Source of the DNA: Pseudobdellovibrionaceae bacterium
GTDB taxonomy: Bacteria; Bdellovibrionota; Bdellovibrionia; Bdellovibrionales; Bdellovibrionaceae
Direction: 5' to 3'
DNA length: 64,000 bases
Assembly: GCA_021731025.1 (NCBI GenBank)
Contig: JAKFYD010000004.1
Location: 60,114-124,113 of the forward strand
Shown in pieces: positions 36,456 through 44,884 of the stretch; within the stretch, counting starts at the first letter, position 1, and each line of letters opens with the position of its first letter. Under the pieces are notes generated by a model that was not told the origin of the DNA, did not search any database, and saw only the letters and a program-made list of their open reading frames with translations. The translations under genes were made by a program, and so were the position numbers.

Positions 36456-37619
36456 CTAACCTTTCGCTGCGGTTACAGCTTTTTTCGCAGCATCCGTTAA
36501 GTCATCGGCAGGAATAATGTTCAGCCCGCTCTCTTTCAGAAGTTTTTTCCCCAGATCAACGTTGGTTCCTTCAAGGCGAACGATCAAGGGAACCTTTAAG
36601 CCAACCTCTTTAGAAGCAGCGATCACACCTTCAGCGATCACGTCACACTTCATGATTCCACCGAAAATATTTACCATGATGGCTTTAACATTCGGATCCT
36701 TGAGAATGATTTTGAAAGCAGCAGTGACCTTTTCTTTATTTGCGCCACCACCTACATCCAAGAAATTCGCCGGCGTTCCACCGTGTAATTTGATAATATC
36801 TAAAGTGGCCATCGCTAGACCTGCACCGTTGACCAAGCAACCGATGCTTCCATCCAACTTGATAAAAGCTAAATCGTATTTAGAAGCTTCAATTTCGGTT
36901 GGCTCTTCTTCGTTCAAATCACGAAGTTCAACAATTTCGGGATGACGGAACAAGGCGTTTGAATCAAAATTCATTTTCGCGTCCAAAGCGATAATGTCCC
37001 CTTCTTTAGTGACAACCAAAGGATTGATTTCTGCAATGGAACAATCTTCAGCAATAAAAGCGGCATATAATCCCATAAAGAATTTAACTGCTTTATTCAC
37101 TACCTCGGGTTTCATTCCAATTTCAAAAGCCAACATGCGAGCTTGAAAAGGCATTAAGCCTACCGCGGGATTGATATCTATTTTTTTAATAGCATCAGGA
37201 TGTTTTTCGGCAACTTCCTCGATGTCCATGCCCCCTTCAGAGCTGGCCATCATGGTGACTCGGCCAGTGCCACGGTCGACCAAACAAGCAACGTAATATT
37301 CTTTTTCGATATTACAACCTTGTTCAATGAAAACTTTTTCAACACGTTTCCCTTCGGGTCCCGTTTGGTGGGTCACCAAAGTCATCCCGATCATTTTTTT
37401 AGTCAGATCTTGAACTTCGCTGGTTGATTTTGCGATCTTAACTCCGCCGCCTTTGCCTCGGCCTCCGGCGTGGATTTGAGCTTTAACCACCCAAACTGAT
37501 CCGCCGATTTCTTTGGCCACAGCCATGGCTTCTTCAGGAGAATGAGCCACTCGGCCTTGCAAAGTGATGACACCAAATTTTCTGAGGACTTCTTTAGCCT
37601 GATACTCATGAATATTCAT
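36456..37619 (-). CDS. sucC: Succinyl-CoA synthetase, beta subunit
   Basis: 387 residues. ATP-grasp domain starting [17 protein letters not shown] with [16 protein letters not shown], and the CoA-ligase domain with [13 protein letters not shown] and [13 protein letters not shown]. The ribosome site AAGGAA lies in the mdh-sucC gap of eight bases. Confidence 0.97.
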   Translation of the reverse strand: MNIHEYQAKEVLRKFGVITLQGRVAHSPEEAMAVAKEIGGSVWVVKAQIHAGGRGKGGGVKIAKSTSEVQDLTKKMIGMTLVTHQTGPEGKRVEKVFIEQGCNIEKEYYVACLVDRGTGRVTMMASSEGGMDIEEVAEKHPDAIKKIDINPAVGLMPFQARMLAFEIGMKPEVVNKAVKFFMGLYAAFIAEDCSIAEINPLVVTKEGDIIALDAKMNFDSNALFRHPEIVELRDLNEEEPTEIEASKYDLAFIKLDGSIGCLVNGAGLAMATLDIIKLHGGTPANFLDVGGGANKEKVTAAFKIILKDPNVKAIMVNIFGGIMKCDVIAEGVIAASKEVGLKVPLIVRLEGTNVDLGKKLLKESGLNIIPADDLTDAAKKAVTAAKG

Positions 37620-37627
37620 AATTTTCC

Positions 37628-38572
37628 TTAGTAAGAAAGTTTTCCTAAAGCATCGACAAGTTCGCGTACAGCTTTTCCTGATTTTTCCAAACCAGCTCTT
37701 TCCGTGTCGTTTAACTTCAATTCGATAACGCTTTCCATTCCTTGGCCACCTAATTTACAGAGAACTCCAATGAAAAGCCCTTTCATTCCGTATTCGCCAT
37801 TCAATTCCACAGCACAAGGTAAAATGCGTTTTTGATCTTTCAAGATAGCTTCTGCCATTTGAACAGCTGAAGCGGAAGGAGCATAATAAGCAGAACCCGT
37901 TTGCAAGAGCTTCACAATTTCAGCTCCACCATTGACGGCGCGATTAACAAGTTCATCAATTTTTGCTTGGGGAAGCATTTCCATAAGTGGAACTCCACCA
38001 ACGGAACAATGGCGAGGCATCGGAACCATGGTGTCGCCGTGACCACCGAGAGTAAAACCTTGAATATCTTTAACTGAAACATTGCAAGCTTCTGCAATGA
38101 AAGTTCGAAAGCGAGCGCCATCAAGGACTCCAGCCATTCCAATAACACGTTCGCGTGGAAAACCAGTCACTTGTTTACAAACATAAGCCATCGCATCCAG
38201 AGGATTTGAAACAACGATAACAACCGAATTAGGAGCGTACTGTTTAATTCCTTCAGAGCAAGCTTTAACAATTTTTGCATTGGTTGCTAATAAATCATCA
38301 CGGCTCATTCCAGGTTTTCGAGGAAGTCCTGCCGTTAAAATCACGATGTCTGAATCAGCAATGTCTTTATAATCAGAGGTTCCGGTTACTCGAGAGTCAA
38401 ATTGTTCAACGGGTGAGGACTCGTACAAATCTAAAGCTTTTCCCTTAGCCACACCATCATTGATGTCTAATAAAACAACGTCCCCAAGTTCTTTTTGAGC
38501 CGCCCAATGGGCCGCGGTTGAACCTACAAATCCCGCACCGATAACGGTGATTTTTTTTCTTTTATGAGCCAT
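37628..38572 (-). CDS. mdh: Malate dehydrogenase (LDH-like type)
   Basis: 314 residues. NAD-binding [16 protein letters not shown], substrate Arg loop [13 protein letters not shown], and active-site His in [10 protein letters not shown]. The Arg-Lys-Pro loop and length mark the LDH-like malate dehydrogenases. It heads the operon mdh-sucC-sucD-ndk. AGGAGA lies five bases before the ATG. Confidence 0.95.
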   Translation of the reverse strand: MAHKRKKITVIGAGFVGSTAAHWAAQKELGDVVLLDINDGVAKGKALDLYESSPVEQFDSRVTGTSDYKDIADSDIVILTAGLPRKPGMSRDDLLATNAKIVKACSEGIKQYAPNSVVIVVSNPLDAMAYVCKQVTGFPRERVIGMAGVLDGARFRTFIAEACNVSVKDIQGFTLGGHGDTMVPMPRHCSVGGVPLMEMLPQAKIDELVNRAVNGGAEIVKLLQTGSAYYAPSASAVQMAEAILKDQKRILPCAVELNGEYGMKGLFIGVLCKLGGQGMESVIELKLNDTERAGLEKSGKAVRELVDALGKLSY

Positions 38573-38666
38573 GAAATTCTCCTGATTTTTTGATTGATGA
38601 CGGTGTTATTCAATCTTAAATCATAATGAGTGACAAGTCCGATTGAGGCGAGTCATATTTCAGAGG

Positions 38667-39434
38667 ATGAATAAAACGGAAGTTATTCTTGAACTTAAAG
38701 AGGCCAGCCTTCAATTCTCGACAAAAGTTGTCCTTAAAAACATCAATTTACAAATTTTGAACGGAGAATCTTTCGTCTTAGTTGGTCCCAGTGGACATGG
38801 AAAAACGGCTCTCTTAAAAGTTTTAGCCGGATTACAAAATGTCACTTCAGGAAAAGCTTTGGTTCTTGGAAAAGATTGGCAATCCTTGCGTGGCGCAGAG
38901 CGTTTGGGCGTGCTCAAACATTTGGGAATGTTATTTCAGAAAAACGCTCTCTTTGATTCTTTAAGCTGCATCGAAAATATAGGATTTCCCCTTAGAGAAA
39001 CTACAGATAAATCAGAGATTGAAATCCAAAAAATAGCGGAACATTTCTTAACCGAAGTGGGCCTTGGTCATGTTAAAAATCTTTTTCCCGATGAAATCAG
39101 CGGGGGAATGCAAAAGCGTCTCGGGATTGCTCGGGCCCTGGCTCTAAGTCCTCGGGTCATATTCTACGATGATCCTACAGCTGGCTTGGATCCAATCACC
39201 TCTCGAAAAATCATTCAGATGATTGCTACTCTTAAAAAAGAATTAAATTCGACGGTAGTGACAGTCACCAATGACATGAATCGAGCCTTCCAATTGGCCG
39301 ACCGAATTGGTTTTGTCGTTGATCAGCAACTTGTCATTACAGGATCTCCGGAAGAAACAAAAAATCATTCAGATCCTCGGGTGCAACAATTTATTCGTGG
39401 TTTGGCGGAAGGGCCTTTAACGGCCTTGGGATAA
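38667..39434 (+). CDS. Mla-type lipid ABC transporter ATPase A, degenerate catalytic residues
   Basis: 255 residues, first of a six-gene lipid-transport operon. Walker A GPSGHGKT (40-47), Q-loop in LGMLFQ, a normal signature ISGGMQKR (144-151), and Walker B VIFYDDP. The residue after the Walker B Asp is Asp169 where the catalytic Glu is expected. The H-loop His is Asn202 (VTNDM). Both changes are hallmarks of a degenerate ATP site. Its intact signature would complete the site of the second ATPase. ATG 38667 is used although GAGG sits directly against it; an upstream TTG at 38643 has no ribosome site. Confidence 0.9.
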   Translation: MNKTEVILELKEASLQFSTKVVLKNINLQILNGESFVLVGPSGHGKTALLKVLAGLQNVTSGKALVLGKDWQSLRGAERLGVLKHLGMLFQKNALFDSLSCIENIGFPLRETTDKSEIEIQKIAEHFLTEVGLGHVKNLFPDEISGGMQKRLGIARALALSPRVIFYDDPTAGLDPITSRKIIQMIATLKKELNSTVVTVTNDMNRAFQLADRIGFVVDQQLVITGSPEETKNHSDPRVQQFIRGLAEGPLTALG

Positions 39435-39436
39435 AG

Positions 39437-40162
39437 ATGATTGAGTATAAAAACCTTATTAAAAAATTTGGTGATCGTACAATTCTTAAAGGTTTATCTT
39501 TAAAGGTTATGCGTGGGGAAATTCTTTTTATTCTTGGAACTTCTGGGACCGGAAAGTCAGTGCTCTTAAAAAATACAGTTGGCTTGTTGAAGCCAGATGA
39601 AGGTGAAATCTGGATCGATGGTGAAGAAATCTCTGGCTTCTCTGAAGAACAGTTGCAAAAAATTCGTAAAAAATGCGGAATGGTTTTTCAACATCCAGCG
39701 CTTTTCGACTCGTTAACTCTTTTTGAAAATGTTGCCTTTGGTTTAAGGAAACATTTTAACTACGATGAAAATCAAATTAAAGAAAAAGTAAACTTAGCTC
39801 TCAGTCTGGTGAACTTAAATGACGTTGAAAAACTTTTTCCCGCGCAGATCTCTTACGGCATGCAAAAACGGGTGAGTCTTGCGCGAACCGTCGCCCTGGA
39901 TCCTCAAATATTATTATTTGACGAACCCACAACAGGCTTAGATCCGGTAACCACTTCAGCGGTTAACTTACTGATCAAAAATTTGTCTCAAAAATTAAAA
40001 ACAACCTCAATGGTCGTCAGTCATGACATGCACAGTGCCTTGACGGTTGCGGATCGTATCGTTGTTTTGGATCAGGGCCAAATTGTAGCTTTGGGCACAC
40101 CCGATGAAATCAAAAAGTCAGAAGTGCCTTTAGTGAAAGATTTTTTACTTGAGGTCCATTGA
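39437..40162 (+). CDS. Mla-type lipid ABC transporter ATPase B, altered signature motif
   Basis: 241 residues, two bases after ATPase A. Walker A GTSGTGKS, Walker B LLFDEP with catalytic Glu163, and H-loop His196 (VSHDM) are all normal. The signature, however, reads SYGMQ (139-143) instead of SGGMQ. The pair are about as similar as paralogues and most simply form a heterodimer. The residues of ATPase B plus the signature of ATPase A make one consensus site; the opposite site is degenerate. Confidence 0.92.
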   Translation: MIEYKNLIKKFGDRTILKGLSLKVMRGEILFILGTSGTGKSVLLKNTVGLLKPDEGEIWIDGEEISGFSEEQLQKIRKKCGMVFQHPALFDSLTLFENVAFGLRKHFNYDENQIKEKVNLALSLVNLNDVEKLFPAQISYGMQKRVSLARTVALDPQILLFDEPTTGLDPVTTSAVNLLIKNLSQKLKTTSMVVSHDMHSALTVADRIVVLDQGQIVALGTPDEIKKSEVPLVKDFLLEVH

Positions 40163-40941
40163 TGTTTAAAAAATTGATGGCTATCATTAATGAATTGGGA
40201 GCAGAAGTTCTTTTTCTTAAAGAAATTTTAAAAACTCTGATTAAAACACCCTGTCAACCTCGTCTTGTTTATGAACAGATTTGGGATGTTACGATGGAAA
40301 GTCTTCCAACGACAGCAATGGCCGGTTTTTTCGTTGGCGCCATCATGACTATTCAGTTCACCATGCAAATGAATGAATTCGGTGCTTTAGGTTATTTAGG
40401 TGGTCTGGCCACCAGCGGAACAATTCGTGAAGTTGGCCCTTTGCTGATTGCTTTTATGCTCAGTGGAAAAGTTGGAGCTTTTACCTCGGCCGAATTGGGC
40501 ACCATGCGAGTGACCGAACAGATCGATGCCATAAGATGTTTAGGCGCAAATCCCATTCAAGAAATTATTTTACCGCGATTTTTAGGAATCGTCATTTCGG
40601 CCTTTTTCTTATTAGCGGCAGGTCTTTTGATGTCAGTTTTCGGCGGGATGTTTTTGGGATCGGTGTTTGCCGGAGTTAACCCCGAAGAATATCTTCGGCA
40701 TGTGCCAACAATTTTAGCCTGGCCGTCCGTGGTCGGGGGTTTAGTCAAATGCTTTTGTTTCGCTGCTCTTCTAGCAACAATTTGCACTTACAAAGGCTAC
40801 ACCACTACGGGAGGCGCCAAAGGAGTTGGCCGTTCTGTCGTTTCAACTGCAGTCAGCACCATGGTCTGTATTGTTGTGTTTGATTGGTTAACCAGTCATC
40901 TTTCTGAAGTCCTCCTTCGCATTATTCAGGAGGCCTCGTGA
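40162..40941 (+). CDS. Mla-type (MlaE/YrbE) lipid ABC permease A
   Basis: 259 residues with about five to six hydrophobic helices. MlaE-family features are GAIMTIQFTMQM, the loop IREVGPLLIAFMLSGKVGA, and AELGTMRVTEQIDAIRCLG, the part contacting the ATPase. ATG 40162 overlaps the TGA of ATPase B. Inner membrane; extracts or inserts phospholipid for the MCE protein. Confidence 0.92.
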   Translation: MFKKLMAIINELGAEVLFLKEILKTLIKTPCQPRLVYEQIWDVTMESLPTTAMAGFFVGAIMTIQFTMQMNEFGALGYLGGLATSGTIREVGPLLIAFMLSGKVGAFTSAELGTMRVTEQIDAIRCLGANPIQEIILPRFLGIVISAFFLLAAGLLMSVFGGMFLGSVFAGVNPEEYLRHVPTILAWPSVVGGLVKCFCFAALLATICTYKGYTTTGGAKGVGRSVVSTAVSTMVCIVVFDWLTSHLSEVLLRIIQEAS

Positions 40942-41666
40942 TCTTTTTTCTGAGGATGTCCTTCGCGGCCATTTTAGGACTTTTTCAAAAGCCATTTCGT
41001 TCAAAGGAGATTATTCAACAGCTCTACTTTGTAGCCAATGGAAGCTTAGTTATCATTATTTTTTGTGTTTGTTTTGCAGCGATGGTGACGATCCTTGAAT
41101 CTTCATTTCACATGAAACTTGTTATTCAAAATGACTCTATGGTTCCTGGTTTCGCCGCTCTTCTTATATTGCGAGAACTTGGTGTTGTGGTTACGGCCTT
41201 ATTACTGACCTCGCGAGTAGGAGCTGGCTTTGCGGCCGAAGTCGGTTCAATGCAAGTGACCGAGCAAATTGACGCTCTTAAAATGTTAGGGATAGATCCT
41301 ATTCAGTATCTAGTTTCGCCTCGGCTCATTGCCTGTGTCTTGGGATCTGTGTTTCTTACGGTTATTGCGAATTTAACTTGTTTGTACTGTGCCATGCTGG
41401 TCAGTGAAAGTTCCCTCGGTTACAGCACGCAAATGTTTCTGACCTCGATGAGACGATTCGTCAATTTCCATGATCTTATTTTTGCAATGATCAAGGGCGC
41501 CGTGTTTGGTGCCGTCATTCCTTTGACGAGTTGTTACTTTGGATTCTTTTGCAAACCCGGAGCTGACGGTGTGGGAAAAGCCACTACCCAAAGCGTAGTA
41601 TTTTCGTCGATTGCTATCATTGTGCTTGATTTCATTCTGTCTTATACGTTTTCATTCTTCTATTAG
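40938..41666 (+). CDS. Mla-type (MlaE/YrbE) lipid ABC permease B
   Basis: 242 residues, GTG start in a GTGA overlap with permease A. Same family: LRELGVVVTALLLTSRVGAG and EVGSMQVTEQIDALKMLGID. It is clearly diverged from permease A, for instance in the first helix and the C-terminus. A heterodimeric permease pair is therefore likely, in contrast to the MlaE homodimer of E. coli. Confidence 0.92.
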   Translation: MIFFLRMSFAAILGLFQKPFRSKEIIQQLYFVANGSLVIIIFCVCFAAMVTILESSFHMKLVIQNDSMVPGFAALLILRELGVVVTALLLTSRVGAGFAAEVGSMQVTEQIDALKMLGIDPIQYLVSPRLIACVLGSVFLTVIANLTCLYCAMLVSESSLGYSTQMFLTSMRRFVNFHDLIFAMIKGAVFGAVIPLTSCYFGFFCKPGADGVGKATTQSVVFSSIAIIVLDFILSYTFSFFY

Positions 41667-41676
41667 GAGTTTTTGT

Positions 41677-42453
41677 ATGAAAGTTGAAACCAAAGTTGGC
41701 TTACTTGCACTGTCCTCAGTTCTTCTTGTTTTGGTTTTTGCTTGGATGATGGGAATGGTCTCGCCCTTTTCTAATTCTAACGAAATCAATGTGATGTACA
41801 ACTATGCGGGTGGTATTGAAGAAGGATCGCCAGTGAGAGTAATGGGGATCAAAGTCGGCAAAGTAAAAAAAATTGTCTTTGATCCGACCTACAAAGCTCC
41901 ATCTGGTGAAGAAGTGAAACTTAAGATTGTTATTAGTGTCGATAAAAAGGCTTGGTCCTCCATTCGCCAAGACTCGCACTTCTTTATTAATTTAGCCGGA
42001 GTTATCGGTGAAAAGTTTTTAGAAATTTCACCCGGTTCTGGGGACAAAATGGAACTTAAATCAGGAGATTTTGTACGTGGTGAAGATCCGCCTCGTATTG
42101 ATCAATTGATTTCACAGGGCTACGGTTTGGCTGGCAAAATTATTGAATTAGTTAATAAAAACGAGGGCTCGGTCAGCAACATGATTACTCAGCTGGATAA
42201 ACTCACGACAAATTTTAATAAAACACTTGTTTTGTTGGACAAAACCACGCAAAACGCAGAGGTTTCCCGCTTGTTAAAAAACACGGTTAAAATGAGTGAC
42301 GATATCGCTTATTTGACGGGAAATCTGCGCTCGCGCAAAGCTGAAGAAACTTATGACTTAGTTCATCGTTTGCTCTTTCGTTTAGAACCAGTCGATGGGC
42401 CAAGAATTAAAAAGTTTTTTCAAGAAGAAGGCATTCGCGCAAAAATTTTCTGA
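41677..42453 (+). CDS. MCE-domain (MlaD-like) lipid-binding protein
   Basis: 258 residues. One N-terminal membrane helix (LLALSSVLLVLVFAWMMGMV), then a single MCE domain: GIEEGSPVRVMGIKVGKVKKI with the glycine/valine pattern of the family, and VIGEKFLEISPG. A long helical C-terminal part follows (about 150-258). This could extend the hexameric ring as a tube or needle across the periplasm, as known for longer MCE proteins. AGGAG lies before ATG 41677. Confidence 0.9.
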   Translation: MKVETKVGLLALSSVLLVLVFAWMMGMVSPFSNSNEINVMYNYAGGIEEGSPVRVMGIKVGKVKKIVFDPTYKAPSGEEVKLKIVISVDKKAWSSIRQDSHFFINLAGVIGEKFLEISPGSGDKMELKSGDFVRGEDPPRIDQLISQGYGLAGKIIELVNKNEGSVSNMITQLDKLTTNFNKTLVLLDKTTQNAEVSRLLKNTVKMSDDIAYLTGNLRSRKAEETYDLVHRLLFRLEPVDGPRIKKFFQEEGIRAKIF

Positions 42454-42469
42454 TGGTTAAGGAGACTTT

Positions 42470-43075
42470 ATGAAAAAATTGGTATTTTTGATTGTTTTTA
42501 GTTTGGTAGGATTTGAAACCTGGGCTCAAAGTTCAGTTGAGGTTCCTGAGGTCAGTGTTTCTAGTGTTCCTCGCGCTCAAGTTGAAGGGCAAAGCATTTA
42601 CGCAAACAATTTAGCCATGCGTGATGATCGACGAGTCGGTGTTGGAATCGGTGTTGGTGGAGCCTTAGGTTTTACAGGTTTGAACCTGGAACTTAACATG
42701 GAAGACGCTAACGCTGCTTTAATGGGCCTTGGTTACGGTGATGGCTACAACACCGTTCATCTTCAATGGAAACACTCTTTTGAAGGGCAGTACTTCACAC
42801 CTTATATCTCAGGCGGCTATTCGCGATGGTACGGAACTCAAGATCGAAACCTCCTAGATTCTTCTTATGTTCTTAGAGCTGTTTTAGATAACGAGACACT
42901 CAAGAAAGGAACCTTCAATGCTGATTTCTTAGTGGGATCGGCAGGACTTCAGTACAACGAACTTGAAGGGGACTGGGTCGGCGCTAGCTTTTATTTTGAG
43001 TTCATGGTTTTAGGATCATTAAACAAATCTGTTTTAGTTCCTGCTGGCAGTGTCGGCGCCATCTATTATTTCTAA
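42470..43075 (+). CDS. Predicted outer-membrane beta-barrel-like protein in the lipid-transport operon
   Basis: 201 residues. Signal peptide to about residue 19 (ETWA/QSS). The mature part shows alternating strands with glycine and aromatic residues (VGVGIGVGGALGFTGLNLEL, TPYISGGYSRWYG) and ends in Phe (GAIYYF), typical of outer-membrane barrels. It begins 16 bases after the MCE stop with AAGGAG before its ATG, so it is in the same transcript. It could be the outer-membrane end of the lipid route; no MlaA, MlaB or MlaC is present here. Confidence 0.72.
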   Translation: MKKLVFLIVFSLVGFETWAQSSVEVPEVSVSSVPRAQVEGQSIYANNLAMRDDRRVGVGIGVGGALGFTGLNLELNMEDANAALMGLGYGDGYNTVHLQWKHSFEGQYFTPYISGGYSRWYGTQDRNLLDSSYVLRAVLDNETLKKGTFNADFLVGSAGLQYNELEGDWVGASFYFEFMVLGSLNKSVLVPAGSVGAIYYF

Positions 43076-43130
43076 GGAAACTTTCTACTAAGCCTGGGCC
43101 CTTCGTGGCGCAAGGTCGGTCGACTTGTGC

Positions 43131-43149
43131 GGCGTACGTAAAGTACGCC
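43131..43149. repeat. GC-rich inverted repeat, possible dispersed palindromic element
   Basis: GGCGTAC (43131-43137) and GTACGCC (43143-43149) form a perfect 7-bp stem with loop GTAAA. It sits in an untranslated, unusually GC-rich block (about 43090-43172) between two convergent genes. This is the pattern of REP/PU-type elements. Only one copy was seen in the window. Confidence 0.5.
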
Positions 43150-43176
43150 TCCGCGTCTTCCTTCCGCGCGCCTCAA

Positions 43177-43205
43177 ATAAAAAACCCTCGGTTATTCCCC
43201 GAGGG
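43177..43205 (-). terminator. Intrinsic terminator of the lysine-rich micro-gene
   Basis: Read on the minus strand: CCCTCGG, a 7-base loop, CCGAGGG, then a T-rich run. It lies 31 bases beyond the stop of the micro-gene at 43237 and supports that gene being expressed. Confidence 0.85.
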
Positions 43206-43236
43206 TCACTGTACTTAAATCAGTACGGAAGAAAAA

Positions 43237-43311
43237 CTACTTCTTTTTAGAAGCTTTTTTTCTAGTCGTTTTTTTCTTAGCTGCTTTTTTCGTAGCTTTT
43301 TTCTTAGCCAT
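43237..43311 (-). CDS. 24-residue lysine/alanine-rich micro-protein (histone H1-like)
   Basis: Short gene with strong signals: GGAGGAG four bases before the ATG at 43311 and an intrinsic terminator just after the stop. The product is 13 Lys, 4 Ala, 3 Thr, plus Met, Arg and 1 Ser (begins MAKKKATKKAAKKK), close in make-up to the tail of L21 in this window and to bacterial H1-like proteins. It would bind nucleic acid without a fold. Function is unknown. It is divergent from the TadB-like gene. Confidence 0.75.
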   Translation of the reverse strand: MAKKKATKKAAKKKTTRKKASKKK

Positions 43312-43452
43312 TGCTCCTCCTCGGATGCGTTAATGTTATTTCGTTCCTTTGAACAATCTCTTACTTACAAGTCTTCACATAACGACCACGGCCGTCAACA
43401 AAAAATTTCACTTGCATTAATTTTGATACGTTTTTTGGTCTGGAGGTGCCCG

Positions 43453-44193
43453 ATGATTCTCTCATTACTGACAACAAGCTGCGGATTTTATTTCGTCAGT
43501 CGGTTTCATCAACAACTGTCTAAGTTTTTTCCATTCTTAACCTCCAAAAAACTTTTTTTTCACACATTAATCGGTTCTTTCTTTGCTTTTTGTTTTCATT
43601 TTCTTCATCAGAAGCCACTCGTTCTGTGGATCACCACTTTTTTGTTTTGGATGGCGAGCGAATTTTTTATGTTGACCTTAAAGTCCTTGATGGAAAGGCG
43701 TTTGAAGGAGACAGCTTTAGAATTTATTGATCAATGTTGCCTATCTACTTCAGTCGGAAATTCCTTCCGAAACAGCATGCAAAAGGTTTTTATCCAAAGA
43801 AATGATTGGTGTGCAATTCAATTTAAAAATCTCGCGCAAAGTTTGGTCACTTCGGACAAAATAATGCCCCAAACTTCCAGTTTTTTGAGCGATTTTAAGC
43901 AAGAATTAATGCAAATTGATCGTTCCGGGCAAAAAATGAATGAACAATTAAAAATATTGCGGAGAATTCTTAAAATTGAGATTAACTTTCGACGTAAGTC
44001 GGGACAAGTTCTTCGAAATCTACAAATTCAGTCCCTGGTTTTAACTTTTCTTTACATTGGCTTCATCTTTTTTATTTCTTCGCAGATCGATCTATTTCGA
44101 TACAAACGACTGCTTTTCTTCTCGATGGTCTTATTTGTCTTTGGTCTCATCCTCACTTTTGTGGCTGGTAGACGCATAAAATGGAAGGTCTGA
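43453..44193 (+). CDS. TadB-like inner-membrane pilus assembly protein
   Basis: 246 residues from ATG 43453, chosen because GGAGG lies seven bases upstream; the frame is open to 43333 without such a site. Hydrophobic helices occur near the N-terminus (KLFFHTLIGSFFAFCFHFL and LWITTFLFWMASEFF) and C-terminus. The T2SSF-type cytoplasmic loop lies between (LKETALEFIDQCCLSTSVG...). Layout matches TadB. No TadA ATPase, secretin or prepilin peptidase is near, so the pair must work with parts elsewhere or be a remnant. Confidence 0.65.
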   Translation: MILSLLTTSCGFYFVSRFHQQLSKFFPFLTSKKLFFHTLIGSFFAFCFHFLHQKPLVLWITTFLFWMASEFFMLTLKSLMERRLKETALEFIDQCCLSTSVGNSFRNSMQKVFIQRNDWCAIQFKNLAQSLVTSDKIMPQTSSFLSDFKQELMQIDRSGQKMNEQLKILRRILKIEINFRRKSGQVLRNLQIQSLVLTFLYIGFIFFISSQIDLFRYKRLLFFSMVLFVFGLILTFVAGRRIKWKV

Positions 44194-44612
44194 ATCCCTG
44201 TTTAAACCTTTTATTGCGTTGTCGACGTTCCATCGAGCAAGGTCGTCCATTGAGTCTCGCCATCAAAGGTTTTATTCAAAATGAGGCGGATCCATTTTCA
44301 TTGCAGGTGCTTAAGTGGATTTCTTTAATCGAACAGGGCCAAACAACCGAATCTGTTTTAAATCAAATTCAGTCAACGTATCGTCGCCAATTGTTAGAAA
44401 TTCTAGAGCGTGGCTTAAAAAGAGAACCGGTGGGCTCTGTTTTGATTTTGATGGAGTCTGAAATTCAGGAAGCCTGTGAAGAAGAAATACAAAAAAAATT
44501 AACGGATTTGCCTTACCAAGTCATGATTCCACTTCTCTTTTTTCAATTTCCTGCATTTCTTTTGTTGCTGCTAGGGCCATTCTTGTTTCAACTTGTAGAA
44601 AATATGAATTGA
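44181..44612 (+). CDS. Short TadC-like protein (T2SSF domain)
   Basis: 143 residues, overlapping the TadB-like gene by 13 bases. The end has the usual TadC-like layout: helix pair, ACEEEIQKKLTDLPYQVMIP, then a membrane helix, LLLLLGPFLFQLVENM. It is about half of normal TadC length and lacks the N-terminal membrane helices; the reading frame is nonetheless tidy. Confidence 0.6.
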   Translation: MEGLNPCLNLLLRCRRSIEQGRPLSLAIKGFIQNEADPFSLQVLKWISLIEQGQTTESVLNQIQSTYRRQLLEILERGLKREPVGSVLILMESEIQEACEEEIQKKLTDLPYQVMIPLLFFQFPAFLLLLLGPFLFQLVENMN

Positions 44613-44668
44613 GTTGAAGAGACAGCAATCTCGAGTTAAATCTTTAAAAATCGAATCAAGGAGGAGTC

Positions 44669-44884
44669 ATGAACGCAGGCAGTGCCGAGGATTTGGAAGC
44701 GTTGGTCGAAGAGCTTATGAAAGACAAACCGAGCGCCAGCTTAGTTCAACAATTGAGCTCAAAGTTAGGTCTTCCTTATTCAGGCGATTTAGTCACCCAA
44801 ATGGGCACGGTGCTGGAAGAAGTCCACCGCATGTACGGTTCGACCTTAAGTCGATTGAATAAAAATTCTGAAATGGAAAATTAG
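44669..44884 (+). CDS. Small acidic protein, function unknown
   Basis: 71 residues, GGAGG five bases before the ATG. Predicted helical and amphipathic (EDLEALVEELMKDK, SLVQQLSSKLGLPYSG), no signal peptide. Lies directly before the cystathionine synthase gene with its stop adjacent to that ATG. An overlapping frame from 44614 was judged a shadow. Confidence 0.65.
   Translation: MNAGSAEDLEALVEELMKDKPSASLVQQLSSKLGLPYSGDLVTQMGTVLEEVHRMYGSTLSRLNKNSEMEN

Noticed and set aside
44614..44862. Alternative 82-residue frame over the small protein gene
   Set aside because: No ribosome site; the frame at 44669 has GGAGG and a sensible helical product.
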